DNA from: Chamaea fasciata
Taxonomy: Eukaryota > Chordata > Aves > Passeriformes > Sylviidae
Reading direction: 5' to 3'
DNA: 64,000 bases
NCBI GenBank assembly: GCA_029207755.1
Contig: JARCOQ010000003.1
Coordinates: forward strand, 47,908,971 to 47,972,970
Shown: in pieces, positions 53,801 to 64,000 of the stretch
Position numbering within the stretch: the stretch's first letter is position 1
Layout of the letters: each line of letters opens with the position of its first letter
Notes under the pieces: model-generated
Database searches by the model: none
What the model saw: the letters and a program-made list of their open reading frames with translations, nothing else
Told to the model about the DNA's origin: nothing
Program-made: the position numbers and the translations under genes

Positions 53801-56800
53801 AATAATAGTCATCAAGTGGTACTCTTTTAAAGAAGTTCAATTACAAACCTCTCTGCCAATTAGTTAATTGATCAGATGAAAAAATATTGGTTCCCATGGA
53901 ACACAGTTAACTAATCTTAGGAATATACAAATATTTTATGTTAGGAAAAGCAGTAACATCTGCACAGCATGATAGCATGGAACCTGTAATGACTACAATA
54001 TTGTTCCACTTTAGGAAACTGTGTGCAGGAGATGTAACAGGTTATCTATACACCCCCAAACTTTTAGTAAGAGAAAAACAAATGCGATCAAATGCCACCT
54101 GGTACTGCTATGCAAAGCTGAAGATTTCCATTTGGAATGCTGTAGCACAGTGTCAGTAATAGCACTAAGGCTTTTCTGGATGTCTGGCTCACTGTTTGGC
54201 AACAAGTGAATTCTAATGTTAGCAAAAGTCAGTGTGCTGCTCCACTTCTGCTGTAGGCTGTCTGTAGGTGTGGCAATACCTAATACATCAGCAGACACTG
54301 AATTTATCCGTGTATTCACAAATTAATGCTATACTTTCTAATTTCATAATTGCAAATTTTTAGCACAAGACAGCCCTCACCAGCGAAAGTTTGATGCAAT
54401 TTATATTTTACTTTTTAAAAAGTAACTCAAAAATCTTTTGAGTAGGGTATAGACGCAATCGACATTTTAATGCAGGATTAAGAGCTAAAGAACAACATTC
54501 AACCATATACTATTTGGAACTATTACTATGTTAGTTTCATTGAATTATTGAAAAAATTTCTACAAAGAATATCTAACATGCATTTGGAAAGCATACATAC
54601 TAGATTTCAACTGACTAAATACACACATCTACTTAACATAAACAGTGAATCTTCTCAGGAGATAATTGCCTCATTCCAACAAGGATAGAAAAAAACATTG
54701 TCTTGTTGAATTTTAGCTGTCAAATATAAAACATGGATTATAGAAACTAACTTAATCACTCAGATGTTGACATACTGTTTTCATATTAAAAACAATAAAT
54801 CCAGTGTAAAACAATGAAAATAATAATTTGTTTTTATAAGTCTTCTAATGACCACCACCTCTTATGATGCTTGTTTTGTTCAGGCTTGAGTATTTAATAA
54901 TTTAATGTTTTTTTCCAACTTTAACATGGATTAATCAGTCTGAATATACGCAATCATACTGTAACTGCAATAAGCATAGCTTCACATGTGCATTTTTGAG
55001 TTCTAGCTAGTTGATTTGAAGAGTGTATGTACAAATTCCAGAAGCATTAGAATGGACAGGAGAAAACCAATAAAAACTAACTTGTCAGACAATATGGGCA
55101 TTTTGGAGAGTGGACAATCCATTCAGAAGAGAGAACAGAGGGTTAAAACTTAACTCCTTTAGTGCATCCTATTTATCCTAAAGTCAAGGAAGAAGTTTGT
55201 AAATGGATTAGATTCAGATGAAGAGGAAGGAACAGCAGAATGATGAATCAGTACACACCATCAGAAGGATGGAGAGATGAGGCTCTTTCGAGGAAGTAAT
55301 GCAAGGAATAGCACTTAGTTGCAGTAGCATCTTAATCACTGAATTAGAACATTGAAAAGCAATGGTATGATGCAGACAAGGGTATGATCAAGATAACTTC
55401 TGTTTTAGAAAGCGGAGGATAAATACAGAAACACAGAGCTTAGATTTTATCTGTTCAGAAAGGAAAAGGAGCCAGTTAAAGATCTAAAGATAGAAAACTA
55501 ATGTGAAAGAACAAGATCATGGAAGAGTAGGTTTCAAGAAGCCATGGAAAGAAATGAGAGAAAATGATAAGGCTAATGAATTTAGGAGAAAGGCATTTCA
55601 GTTGTCTCCTACAGCCAGTAGATATGGCCACATAAGTGACAAAATTACAAGCAAGCCAACACTGAAGAACACTATGCAAAAGCTATATCACTATGAGAAA
55701 AGACAGAAGCAAAATTAAATGGATTTGCTTAAGAAAGTGATTTACAGACCTGAAAACCTAGAATTTTACACAGAACAAAATGAGGTCTCTAAGCACAGAT
55801 ATTCACATACATGCAAAGTCAAAACCAGTCAAAGGCTTGAATTCACAATTCAGAAGGTACAAACTATTTTATGAGTTTATCAGAAATGATGCAACAAAAA
55901 CCCCCTTCCATTATTTCAGTAGAAGGAACAGCAAATATTAAGTGACGTAGAAAACACTAACTCTTTCAATATTGGAAAGTGCTGAAAAAAATTCAGCATT
56001 CACTTTTCACCTGTTTTCATTAGGAAAAAGTAACACTTCCAAGTACTTATCGCCATCAAAGAACTGGGAGGAAAAGAGCAGAATTACAATTGGTTAATTT
56101 TTAAGAGTAAATGTCCTCCAGCTTGCCAAGTATGAAATTCACCCTATACCAGAATTATCCCTAAACCATTAGTAAACATAGTGTGGAACGACAGAAACGT
56201 ATTGAAAAAAGTTGTTACATTCTTCTGCTCTTCTGGGCCAACATGGCCATAGTCAAATCGGTCTACTTCAGGACACTGAGTTTAAAAGATGAGGAAAAAT
56301 TCCATTTCCAGAGGAGACTAACAGAAGCCACCCTAGGTTTAGGTACCATAACCTAAAGAAGGAACTGAATTCTGTAAAGAAAAAACACCTGTAAAAATGA
56401 AATTAGAGATACGATAACAGATTTCAACAGAAAAAAAATGACTAACGAAGATAGAGAGTACTTGTTATCCCTCTTTATCATGGAAAGGACAAGAATAAGT
56501 TAATATGGAAGCAAGGAAGCTTGGTTAAATAACAGGAAATCTGTTCAATTAGACTATACAACATTGAAACTTTGTCTGGTATATTTCTAAAAACATATTT
56601 ATTGGAGGCTCATGAATACATCAGAGGTTAAATTGTCAAAACATCTGTATCTCTGCTAAAGGATCCTTGCCAATTCTTGGATAAAGATTCTCAGCGGATT
56701 ACTTCCAACTTCACATTTCTCTAAGAGGGGCAAGCTGTAATTGTAAATCAGGGTGGTCCAGCTCAAGTTTCAGAATATCCCAGTGCCCCGGACTTTTCCC

Positions 56801-57701
56801 CTTGTTGACAGCAGCAGCAGCACCTGGCAAACACACAGTGCTACAGCTGCCAGTCTGATTCTGGCTGTCTTCTGCTGGGCTGGTGATGGCAATTCTGCTG
56901 CAGAAAGAGGAGCAAGCTGTAGCAGGCAGAAGGCAGCTGCATTTATTACTGTAAGTCTACAGTTGTCCTCCATCATCATCTTTAGAGAACAAGTCAGAGG
57001 AGTTGGATCTGATCTAACAGCTGGCAGTCGAAGTATTTAAAAATCCCCAACCTACTCTTTTGTATGCTGTTTTGGTTAGGCAACACAATGACCTTTAGTA
57101 CTATAGGCCTCACCACTGAACTGATCCTTATTTAAAAAGTTACTGTGCATTTTCAAGAAAAATAAATTCTCAGACTGGTCATCCATCCAAACAGCTGTAT
57201 AATACTTTACTTTAGAGAGAGTGGTCACAAGACAATTAACATTTATAAAACTATGCCCAACTACTTGTTGAGAGCACCTCAACATATCCTGTTAAGATAT
57301 TTCATTTTTCAATTTAAAGTATATCAGATGGTCCTAAACAAGCAGCAGTTTTCCTAATGCTGTCTGCTTATTGATGCTTTTGCTATCACAGCACTACTGA
57401 TAAAGTGAGTGACAGATGCCTAAAAATTATGATGAAAGTGTGATAAGCCATATACAGGAATTGCAGGCTTACCTTACGATGACAGCAATGACATTTTGTG
57501 CCTGAGAGTCCCCAAAAAGAGTGGAATTAAAATTTTATTTCTACACTTCAGATAAATGCAAATAAAGTCATGATAGCTTACATAATTTAGGCCTCTTTAA
57601 CATACTCACATTCAGATTTAGTAAAAATAAAATCAACTATATAAACTTACCTAAATCAGGCTTTAACTCAGTTGGCAAACTTAGCTTCCTGGACATCTTT
57701 G
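44822..57701 (-). CDS. STXBP5: STXBP5 / tomosyn-1 C-terminal coding region (seven exons, partial)
   Basis: Joined exons 57701-57651, 53534-53295, 51895-51526, 49063-48898, 48125-48014, 45762-45542 and 44863-44822 give 1202 nt: two bases of a split codon, 399 codons and a TGA stop. This matches the last third of the roughly 1,150-residue tomosyn-1. It covers the end of the serine/lysine-rich hypervariable linker (KMSRKLSLPTELKPDL), the second half of the second WD40-like beta-propeller, the tail domain and a C-terminal R-SNARE motif. There is no transmembrane anchor, as expected. Tomosyn is a cytosolic Lgl-family protein that binds syntaxin-1 and SNAP-25 through its R-SNARE motif, occupies the place of synaptobrevin and so limits vesicle priming. 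All six internal introns have GT-AG ends and the phases fit. No frameshift or stop is seen. Confidence 0.95.
44864..45541 (-). other. STXBP5: STXBP5 terminal intron
   Basis: 678-bp GT-AG intron in phase 0. The donor GAG|GTGAGT is near consensus. No other feature seen. Confidence 0.9.
45542..45762 (-). CDS. STXBP5: STXBP5 penultimate coding exon (R-SNARE motif)
   Basis: 221 nt. The first two bases complete F of REELFGE; the exon then reads GESASGKASRSLAQHIPGPG and a heptad-patterned helix (GVVGELARARLALDERGQKL) ending SKHAHE. In the R-SNARE motif the zero-layer arginine is the R of LDERGQKL (codon 45625-45623), aligned with R56 of VAMP2. This is the part that enters the syntaxin/SNAP-25 bundle. 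The acceptor is CTCCAG and the donor GTGAGT. Confidence 0.96.
46248..46270. other. perfect inverted repeat (hairpin) in a STXBP5 intron
   Basis: AGACACCTAA, spacer AGA, TTAGGTGTCT: ten matched base pairs with a 3-nt loop. Function unknown. Confidence 0.85.
46300..46352. repeat. A/C tract with C12 then A13
   Basis: A runs with CC and CCC breaks, then 12 C (46328-46339) and 13 A (46340-46352). In the pre-mRNA this is U13 followed by G12. Confidence 0.9.
47413..47472. repeat. A/C tract, CCAA-type
   Basis: A17 run followed by AACC/AAAC units (ACCAACCAACCAAAC). Intronic, same orientation as the other A/C tracts in STXBP5. Confidence 0.9.
48014..48125 (-). CDS. STXBP5: STXBP5 coding exon (tail domain)
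   Basis: 112 nt encoding EMLGELFTPVETPEAPNRGF and continuing through FKGLFGGGAQSLDREEL plus the first base of the next codon. This Lgl-like tail precedes the SNARE motif. The acceptor is GCAAAG (an A-rich, weaker site) and the donor CT|GTAAGT. Confidence 0.95.
48126..48897 (-). other. STXBP5: STXBP5 intron
   Basis: 772-bp phase-0 intron, donor CAG|GTAATG and acceptor GCAAAG. Nothing else seen. Confidence 0.9.
48898..49063 (-). CDS. STXBP5: STXBP5 coding exon (end of second beta-propeller)
   Basis: 166 nt. The first base completes S; the exon then encodes LPSLRPLLDVYYLPLTNMRI and on to TYSQETCENLQ. The acceptor ends CTTAAG, with A instead of the usual pyrimidine before AG. The sequence is almost unchanged relative to mammalian tomosyn, as far as I recall it. 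Confidence 0.95.
49064..51525 (-). other. STXBP5: STXBP5 intron
   Basis: 2.46-kb phase-2 intron, donor AG|GTAAGA. AT-rich; a T-rich tract lies at about 50008-50027. No gene or repeat family recognised. Confidence 0.88.
51526..51895 (-). CDS. STXBP5: STXBP5 coding exon (second beta-propeller)
   Basis: 370 nt, the largest exon here. It encodes TILRLKGAILRMAFLDTTGS, an acidic/basic insert (EHNVSEDKDEKEKAKKRRPV), then SVSPSSSQEISENQYAVICS and CLACFCANGHIMTF. The acceptor is TTTCCTAG and the donor AG|GTAAGA. The lysine/glutamate-rich loop is where this sequence differs most from mammals. Confidence 0.95.
51896..53294 (-). other. STXBP5: STXBP5 intron
   Basis: 1.4-kb phase-1 intron, donor GTATGT and acceptor TTTCCTAG. 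Nothing else seen. Confidence 0.88.
53295..53534 (-). CDS. STXBP5: STXBP5 coding exon (linker to propeller)
   Basis: 240 nt. It encodes VKDNSFSRSRSSSVTSIDKE, SREAISALHFCETF and on to PGGEQRLLQPVIVSPSG. The SRSRSSS stretch is a serine-rich, probably phosphorylated part of the hypervariable linker. Both ends are phase 1, so it could be skipped without a frameshift, though it carries propeller sequence. Confidence 0.95.
53535..57650 (-). other. STXBP5: STXBP5 intron
   Basis: 4.1-kb phase-1 intron, donor G|GTAAGT and acceptor TTTTCAG. A GC-richer patch at 56750-57040 stands out from the AT-rich background; it has no recognised identity. The rest shows no gene. Confidence 0.85.
57651..57701 (-). 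CDS. STXBP5: STXBP5 51-nt coding exon in the hypervariable linker
   Basis: Encodes (A)KMSRKLSLPTELKPDL and the first base of D. The acceptor is ACTTTTCAG and the donor G|GTAAGT. It is phase 1 at both ends and 17 codons long, so inclusion or skipping keeps the frame. This is the region where tomosyn isoforms are known to differ by alternative splicing; whether this exon is skipped in this species cannot be told from DNA. Confidence 0.93.
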
Positions 57702-60700
57702 CTGAAAAGTGAAGTATATCCTTTTTTTAAAAAGAATAAACATAATTTTGCTGGTCCTAATTTGCTTCTTTCATAATATTTAATATAATTGTTTATTACA
57801 TTCATTGAGGTACTTCAAAGGATTTCCACTAAAGCAGAGCGTCACTTCATCAAGTGAGGGGTGCAAACTAAATCATCAAAGGCAAAATCCCTAAATAAAG
57901 CATCTTATGACTTTTGCTGAGCTTGATTTCTCTTCAGGCTTCAGGCAGGACTTAATGCGGATGAACTTGTCTTTGGCCCAACCTAAAGTTTTAACTCCCC
58001 AGGTGAGAGGTCAGAATTGCAAGGATGTGCACTGATTCTTACCAAAAGTTAAGATTTCCTCCCCCATTCTTATACTCTACTTTCTGTTTAAACCTGAGAC
58101 ATTTAAAATAGAAAAAAAACCCCAAACTTGAACGCTAAAATTAATGGACACGTGTATAAAGCTAATCACCTGAGATAATATCCAAAACCTGAGAAGAATG
58201 GAGACATTACAGGGAAGGATCATAATCAGCAGTGTAGAAATACTTGCAACACATTCAAAAAACCAGAAAGATTCTGATAATACTGCTCAAGTGAAAAACA
58301 GCACTTCAACTCATCCCTGACTTATAAATTCTTTATATAGGAATGGAAATATTGCAGTCCATTTAAACTGCAATGCAACACAAACAAATGATGCTAAAAA
58401 AACCACCACAAGTAAAGTAGTAGGCATACATACCCCTTCCATCTTTCTTTCAATAATTACTGGAGAAGGAATTATTTTGATATAGTTTATCTGCTAGACC
58501 AGGACTACACTTTAAATTTATTTCCCAGCCGCATGCTTCAGTTTTGATGTATCATAAATTCTTTATGATCATGCATGGGAAATACTTCTTTTCCTAAAGT
58601 AGATACTGAGCATAGCCTCATAATTCTAGGAGAACCTTGAAATGGATACCACTCAAAGCAGCCTGAATCCTGTTGCTTTTCTCTGCTGAAGTTGGAGTTA
58701 TCTCATCCTAATTATCACTTTAACAGAAATCATTCCAATTTCTACATACCCTGAAGAACAGTATGTGACTTAAAGTTACTTCCATTCCTTCCAAAAGTTA
58801 AATACTTCACTGTATCATCAATTATGCTCATCAATATTGCAAATGCTAGTTATCTGAATAGTTGAACGGTTTTATCCCTGTCATACATCATAAAAATTTG
58901 AGAACAAGACTCCAGAAATAATCTTCTAATTTCCTTTATGTGTCAATGTTAAAAGTATGTTTGAATGAAATTGAAATTACTTACTCTCAGGGAGAAATGC
59001 TAATCACCTATTTTAGTGCAGGCTGAAACAGAAAAGGGCAGCCTGACTACTTGTTTTCTACCCTAATCCTTGCATTAGCATTGGCAAATACCTGACTCAA
59101 CAGTGAGGCCAAAAATCATCTAAATGAGGTTTCTGCCAAGGGTTGCCTCCAAACAAGATCAACTCCTATTTCAGATCAGAGCTCAGAGATACAAACAGAA
59201 AATCAGGATACACAACAACACTAGTGACAAGGAGCCCATCTTTTTGCTGTCAGCTTGAACTCAAATCAGCTTCCAGAGAGATCATGAAATCTATCTGGAA
59301 TAGTGAATTACAAAATGGGCATTCCTCATAACACTTATTTTCTCTGTTAGACATTTAAATAGTTAAGAGCTGAGATACTGAACAAAACCTCAAGTATGTA
59401 CACAGAAAACAACTGAAGCTATTTTTGCCTTACAACAGCTGTCACCATGTGTAAATACCTTAACCTATTTAACTAACTGAAGACCATTACCAGTCACTCT
59501 TGGCTTTTCAAATAGAAACATTTAGCGCAATCTTAACAACTGGGAGAAAACTGACAAAAACAAACAAAAAACCCCCACAAACAAACAACAACAACAAAAA
59601 ACCCAAACCAAATAAACAACAACAACAAAAAATCACAAAAAAAAAAAAAAGAAGATACAAGGTTTTAGATAATAGTAAGTATAGGCAAATGTGTTGGATT
59701 CTGAGAGCTGATCCAGTTTTAGTTTTTTGTTCCTTAGTAAAAGGCCAGCTGTGTGAACTAGGCTGGTAAGATAAAACAAATTTGTCAGACAATTTTCAAC
59801 ACACACTGAACTATACCTCATTAATAGGACAAGAGGATACATGAATTGTTAAAAAGGATATCATTACTGGAAATTGTGAATTACTGTGCTATGCAAAAAA
59901 ACCCCCAACATTTCAAAACATATGTTAATGTGTCAGAAACCTCAATAATTCAAATGTAAATGAGAAATAAGAACCTATTCCAACAGCAATAGTGCCATCT
60001 TGTGTTTAAAGAAAAAACTGTCTTAACATGCAGCAAGAAAATAGAAATATTTCACAGCTAAGCCCTTTTTACCTAACATTACTCAATAATAAAAAAAAAC
60101 CCAAAACAAACCCTGCTTGTATTCACACTGGCTTATGTTTTACAATATTTGATAAATTCAGGGGTTTTATGCCTCAGATGAAAACCAGCAACATGCTAGA
60201 TACCTTGTACAAAGGAAAAGATATAAATCAGAACAATGGAAGATACAGGATGGAGATCTACAGAGAGAGTTTTCAGTGTTAGACTTTTCACTCCAGCTGT
60301 ACTACAGGGCAGAGGTGATGCCGACTGCTCCTGCTGCACGTGGCTGATTTCAAATAGTAGCTATCATATCAGAGTTCAATATCTCTCTTGGGGGTGGTGG
60401 TTGCTGCAGCATTTACAGCCCAGACTGGTGTGAGACAAGGACACAGATCAGGGAGCTGTTGTGCTGCTCCTGGCACACTGCTGCTCAAGACAACAGTGAC
60501 TGCTGTGCCCGGGTTTAGACCCACATTTAATATTTCTCTGAATTAGAGAACCTAGAGTAATACACAGGTGCACACACATGTTGTGTCAACATATATATAA
60601 TTAGGTATCACATTAGAGAATTATCCAAACCCAAGGATTCTTGGAGACTTCTCACAGGTCAGGTTTGGGAAGGTAGGTGTTAAAATATGAAAGACTGCCT

Positions 60701-63700
60701 TTCCACAACATGTTAGGTGCCAATATAGCAGGAACAACCTTCAATTCAATGACAAAAAACCTGACGCCTGAGGAGGCTTCTCAATAGGAAGCTGTGGCTT
60801 TGAAGTAACAGTTACATTTTATTTGCAGTGGGTTATGCTGAGCTGATAATTTAAAATGTATACCACATAAGTTTGAGAGCTACGCAGTGATTTCTCCTCC
60901 ATTCCTTTTGTTTTAAAATAAAATTCTAAAGATGATAAAGTAGACATGTGTCTTGGAGCTTTTATATCCATGAGAACAACTTATAAAGCCTACTTCATAT
61001 AACATCACATGACAAATTACTAAGCAGTTTAGAATTTGTTAGAGATACCAAAGTTCCCAAATTATTCTATATTTGACAAAGTGAAATATTTACATTACCA
61101 ATCAACAAATGTTGAAATCTTTAAAATTCATATGAGAATAATAAAACCATTTTAGAAGAAACTGTAGGAAAACATGTACTTGGATACATCCAAAATAAGA
61201 TCAAAGTATTAAAAACACATTGAAAGAAACGATCTTTGACATTAGGGCAAATAAGTACTTATTATGAACATCTTAAAATTTAATTCGATGAAAATATTAA
61301 CGATCAATTAGTATAGCAATGTTTCAAAAATTTAGGTGTACACTTAGAATGTAAGAAATGTGAGAAACCTTTGTCAGTACTGACAGCAGGGATTATAAAA
61401 GTTTGGAACTAAATCTACTCATCTTAAATCTGTCTACTAATACTGTTAGCAATTATTTTTAAATTTATAAAGTACAGGAAACAAATATGACCAATCTTCC
61501 TGAGAAGTGTTTGACATGTAGCCTACTAGAACAGTTATAAAGGTTTTAAAATTTACCATATTTTGCAGGCACCGATACTAAAGGTTTTTCCAGAAATGGT
61601 TGTTACATCTTAACTTCCAACACAATTTGTATCCATAATATTTAATCACTTGTATCTCTTCACACCAAATACTTAACTAATTATGAGTAAAGCAACAGAA
61701 GATTTTGCTTACATTGAAGCTGGATCCCAATGTCTTTCTATAAAAATGACACAGCCTTAGAAAATAAGTGCTTCCTACCAATTCTTCTTTCTGTAGCATA
61801 CTTCTGCATATTACTTCACAGCATATTGTTTATACCTTCAAATAGGTGACATTTGTAAGAGAATGGGCCAGACTCAATACAGGCTACAGTACTTTCTAAA
61901 ATTTCTAGAAGCGCTTAATTACATCAAGTATCTCAATATCTTCAACAATTAACTATAATTTTTTTCAAGGTTCATCTTTGATGCAAATAAAAGGGAAACA
62001 TGACCCAAAAGCAACACATTCACAAGAGGTCTTTAACTGATCTACTATCCATTCCTTAGCACTCACAGTTGAGTATTTAGAAGAAAACAACAAACCAGAC
62101 CAACTGATAGAAATGTTGGTGCATGAAGCATTTGCAGATTGTTTTACTTGGGCTGTTGTTTCAGTTTTACAAGGTTTTTTGATCCTCTCACCAATCACAG
62201 AAATCTTGTTTGTTACTGTCACTAAATACAGAAATCTGTAGAAATAATGATGCTCTACATCAGTTGAAATAAGGGTATAAATTGACAATGGCTTCATGTT
62301 CATAACTGCGTGTGTGATGCAACCACCTTGCAGCCCTACCACTGAAAAGAAATTACTTCACATTTTGCTAGCAGTATTCCCTTGCTCCCTGTTCCCATGT
62401 GACAAACACAGGAGTGACAATAACAGCAACTGAAGTTACCAATGTAAATGATTTTAATTCTGTTTTGCACATTTAGCAGGTTCTATTTCACACATTGACA
62501 AAGAAAGGAAAGAAGTTGAACTGATTGATCTGTGTGCCAGTGCAGAGAGCTATGACCATGCCATATACATCAAATACATCAAATTCATCCCTGAGAACAC
62601 AGTTGATGGCAATTTGTTTCATACAACAAGGTGATGGTAATGACAGTGATATTTTACAAAACTCATTGTCCATGCACATTTGGTTGCCAATTCAGTTTAA
62701 AACAATGAAAAGCAAAACCATGCAATTGTTAACACAGAAAAGGTGTTTTATTTACGTGAAAGAGCTTAGAATGTAAAGAGCTAGAATAAGCATGCCAGAT
62801 AAGCTATAGAAAACATGGTAGCAAAACAACCACATTCAGTGCACAGCAAACCACTCAAAACTAGGAAAATGCAAAATAAATAATTATCTTTAAGCTTCCA
62901 ATAAACTGTGCAAATTACACAAATCACAGTATAACTTACACCCTGAAGAATGCATTGCTTATAAATAAATGTTTTGCTTTTTTTAGCTGTGAAAAACATT
63001 CCTAACACTTTCAGTTGAAAGGCTTCCAGCTGAAACAGATGTGAATGGCTCTATAGAATGTTCATTAGCATACTTAATTAATGCTCTAACATAACTCTTT
63101 GAAAAGACGTGGAAAAAAAAAAAAGGAGGTCACAGTCAGTCAAATTTTCCATGTGTTTTGCAAAAGACAGTGTGTCTTATGTTCAAAAGAGACAAAAGGG
63201 AAACATTACCTCAATAGACATTGATATAAAATGCACAAGATTAGGTGTTGTTTTTCTCAACCTGAACATTACTTTCTAGTTACCCTGAATTTCCTTTAGG
63301 GGAACATATTAATGCTCATGTAAAAGACAACAATTTCTTTTTAAGTACAGATGAATTCACACAATGTAATTATGTGCTTTCTTGACTTTTTTTTTGCTTT
63401 CTTTTTGCTTTCTTGACTTATATTCAGACTTTTGCTGCCCCAAAACTCATTTACTCTGCCATTTCTGATGTCATTGCAAGAAGGTCTTAATACGGAACAA
63501 AAACGTGCCCTTTGTACGGTACTTTCTCATTCTGTACCTTAAAGTTCAAGGACTACTTTGTCATACTCCTGTTTGTCTCCCTGAATTTTGAATGATTCTT
63601 CATCTCAAATACTGAATTATGATGAAAAGGATTCATATTTTAAGATAAAACTTAAATGGCCAAATAGAAAAACCAAAGGGAAACCTCAGGAAAAGAAATT

Positions 63701-64000
63701 TCTTCCTTCCTAGGCTGTGAAAGGACCTGTGAAAAAGTAGCTTAGCAACTAGTTTTACTGTATAATATCAACCTAAACTGACTGAAGAGCTAAAACTGAA
63801 ATTATCCTACAATGATATACTAATTTGCTAATTGAAAACAAAATGAACATTAGCAAAGTGTTTCTGCAATGAAAGTAACCATATCCCAGCGAAGGAAGAC
63901 GAGTCCCTTTCCCAAAGCTAAATCATACAGCCCCTCGCTTTCATTTATTTAATGAGCCAGTTGTCAGAAGCAGAGTTATTTCCATTCCAGCCATTAAAGG
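57702..64000 (-). other. STXBP5: STXBP5 intron, runs off the right edge
   Basis: The exon that should precede (ending in KFSKMVANDI-like sequence) was looked for on the minus strand and not found. The stretch holds an A/C tract (59556-59651), smaller ones near 58114 and 60091, a GC-richer patch at 60290-60510 and a duplicated GCTTTCTTGACTT (63376-63388, 63407-63419). No other gene seen. Confidence 0.8.
59556..59651. repeat. A/C low-complexity tract with (AAC)n
   Basis: AAAC and AAC units with CCC/CCCC breaks, ending in an A run of 14. Same type and orientation as 23160-23335, 41503-41665 and 47413-47472. Confidence 0.9.

Larger units (their letters stand above)
39100..64000 (-). other. STXBP5: STXBP5 gene span, 3' part (tomosyn-1)
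   Basis: The gene enters from the right edge and ends near 39100, the estimated cleavage site after the AATAAA at 39123-39118. Seven coding exons lie between 57701 and 44822, followed by a 3'UTR of about 5.7 kb. The preceding exon, which should end within the codon before KMSRKL, was searched for in 57702-64000 and not found, so upstream exons lie beyond the window. SAMD5 follows in the same direction about 31 kb further on. Confidence 0.9.

Noticed and set aside
61965..62342. 125-codon minus-strand frame in the last STXBP5 intron
   Set aside because: It does not match tomosyn or another family I know. A few frames of this length are expected by chance in 64 kb of six-frame AT-rich sequence.
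57702..64000. Further upstream STXBP5 exons
   Set aside because: No minus-strand frame with flanking AG/GT resembled the expected linker sequence (KFSKMVANDI); the preceding exon is probably outside the window.

Overview
The window is vertebrate nuclear DNA, most probably from a bird. Coding exons are short, split by introns and bounded by GT/AG splice sites. One gene starts in an extreme CpG island, and the only interspersed repeats I recognise are decayed CR1 LINE pieces, the typical avian retroposon. I cannot name the species. Two protein-coding genes are present, both on the minus strand: STXBP5 (tomosyn-1), entering from the right edge and ending in the window, and SAMD5, whose first exon lies near the left end. 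The order STXBP5 then SAMD5 in the same transcriptional direction is the vertebrate arrangement as I remember it from human 6q24.

Layout by increasing coordinate: 1-7108 is SAMD5 intron 1, with a CR1 fragment at about 5319-5445. Positions 7109-7564 are SAMD5 coding exon 1 (SAM domain plus a very GC-rich linker). Positions 7565-9600 hold the SAMD5 5'UTR, promoter and CpG island. From about 9600 to 39100 is intergenic DNA with two CR1 remnants, several A- or T-rich simple tracts, a 40-base A run, and stretches whose texture suggests conserved non-coding elements (20060-20620 is the best). Positions 39100-44821 are the estimated long 3'UTR of STXBP5. From 44822 to 57701 there are seven STXBP5 coding exons, all joined in phase, giving the last 399 complete residues of the protein. 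From 57702 to the right edge I see only intron.

The STXBP5 part encodes the end of the hypervariable linker, the second half of the second beta-propeller, the tail and the R-SNARE motif ending in KDKKWYQF. Tomosyn binds syntaxin/SNAP-25 with that motif and restrains SNARE-driven exocytosis. SAMD5 is a small SAM-domain protein of poorly known role. Nothing in the sequence suggests that the two products work together; they are simply neighbours.

No tRNA, rRNA, CRISPR array, intact mobile element or novel multi-gene system was found. The points most worth a second look are regulatory: a canonical G-quadruplex pattern and five Pumilio-type sites in the STXBP5 3'UTR, same-orientation A/C tracts along STXBP5, a 51-nt in-phase exon, and a perfect 10-bp hairpin in an intron.
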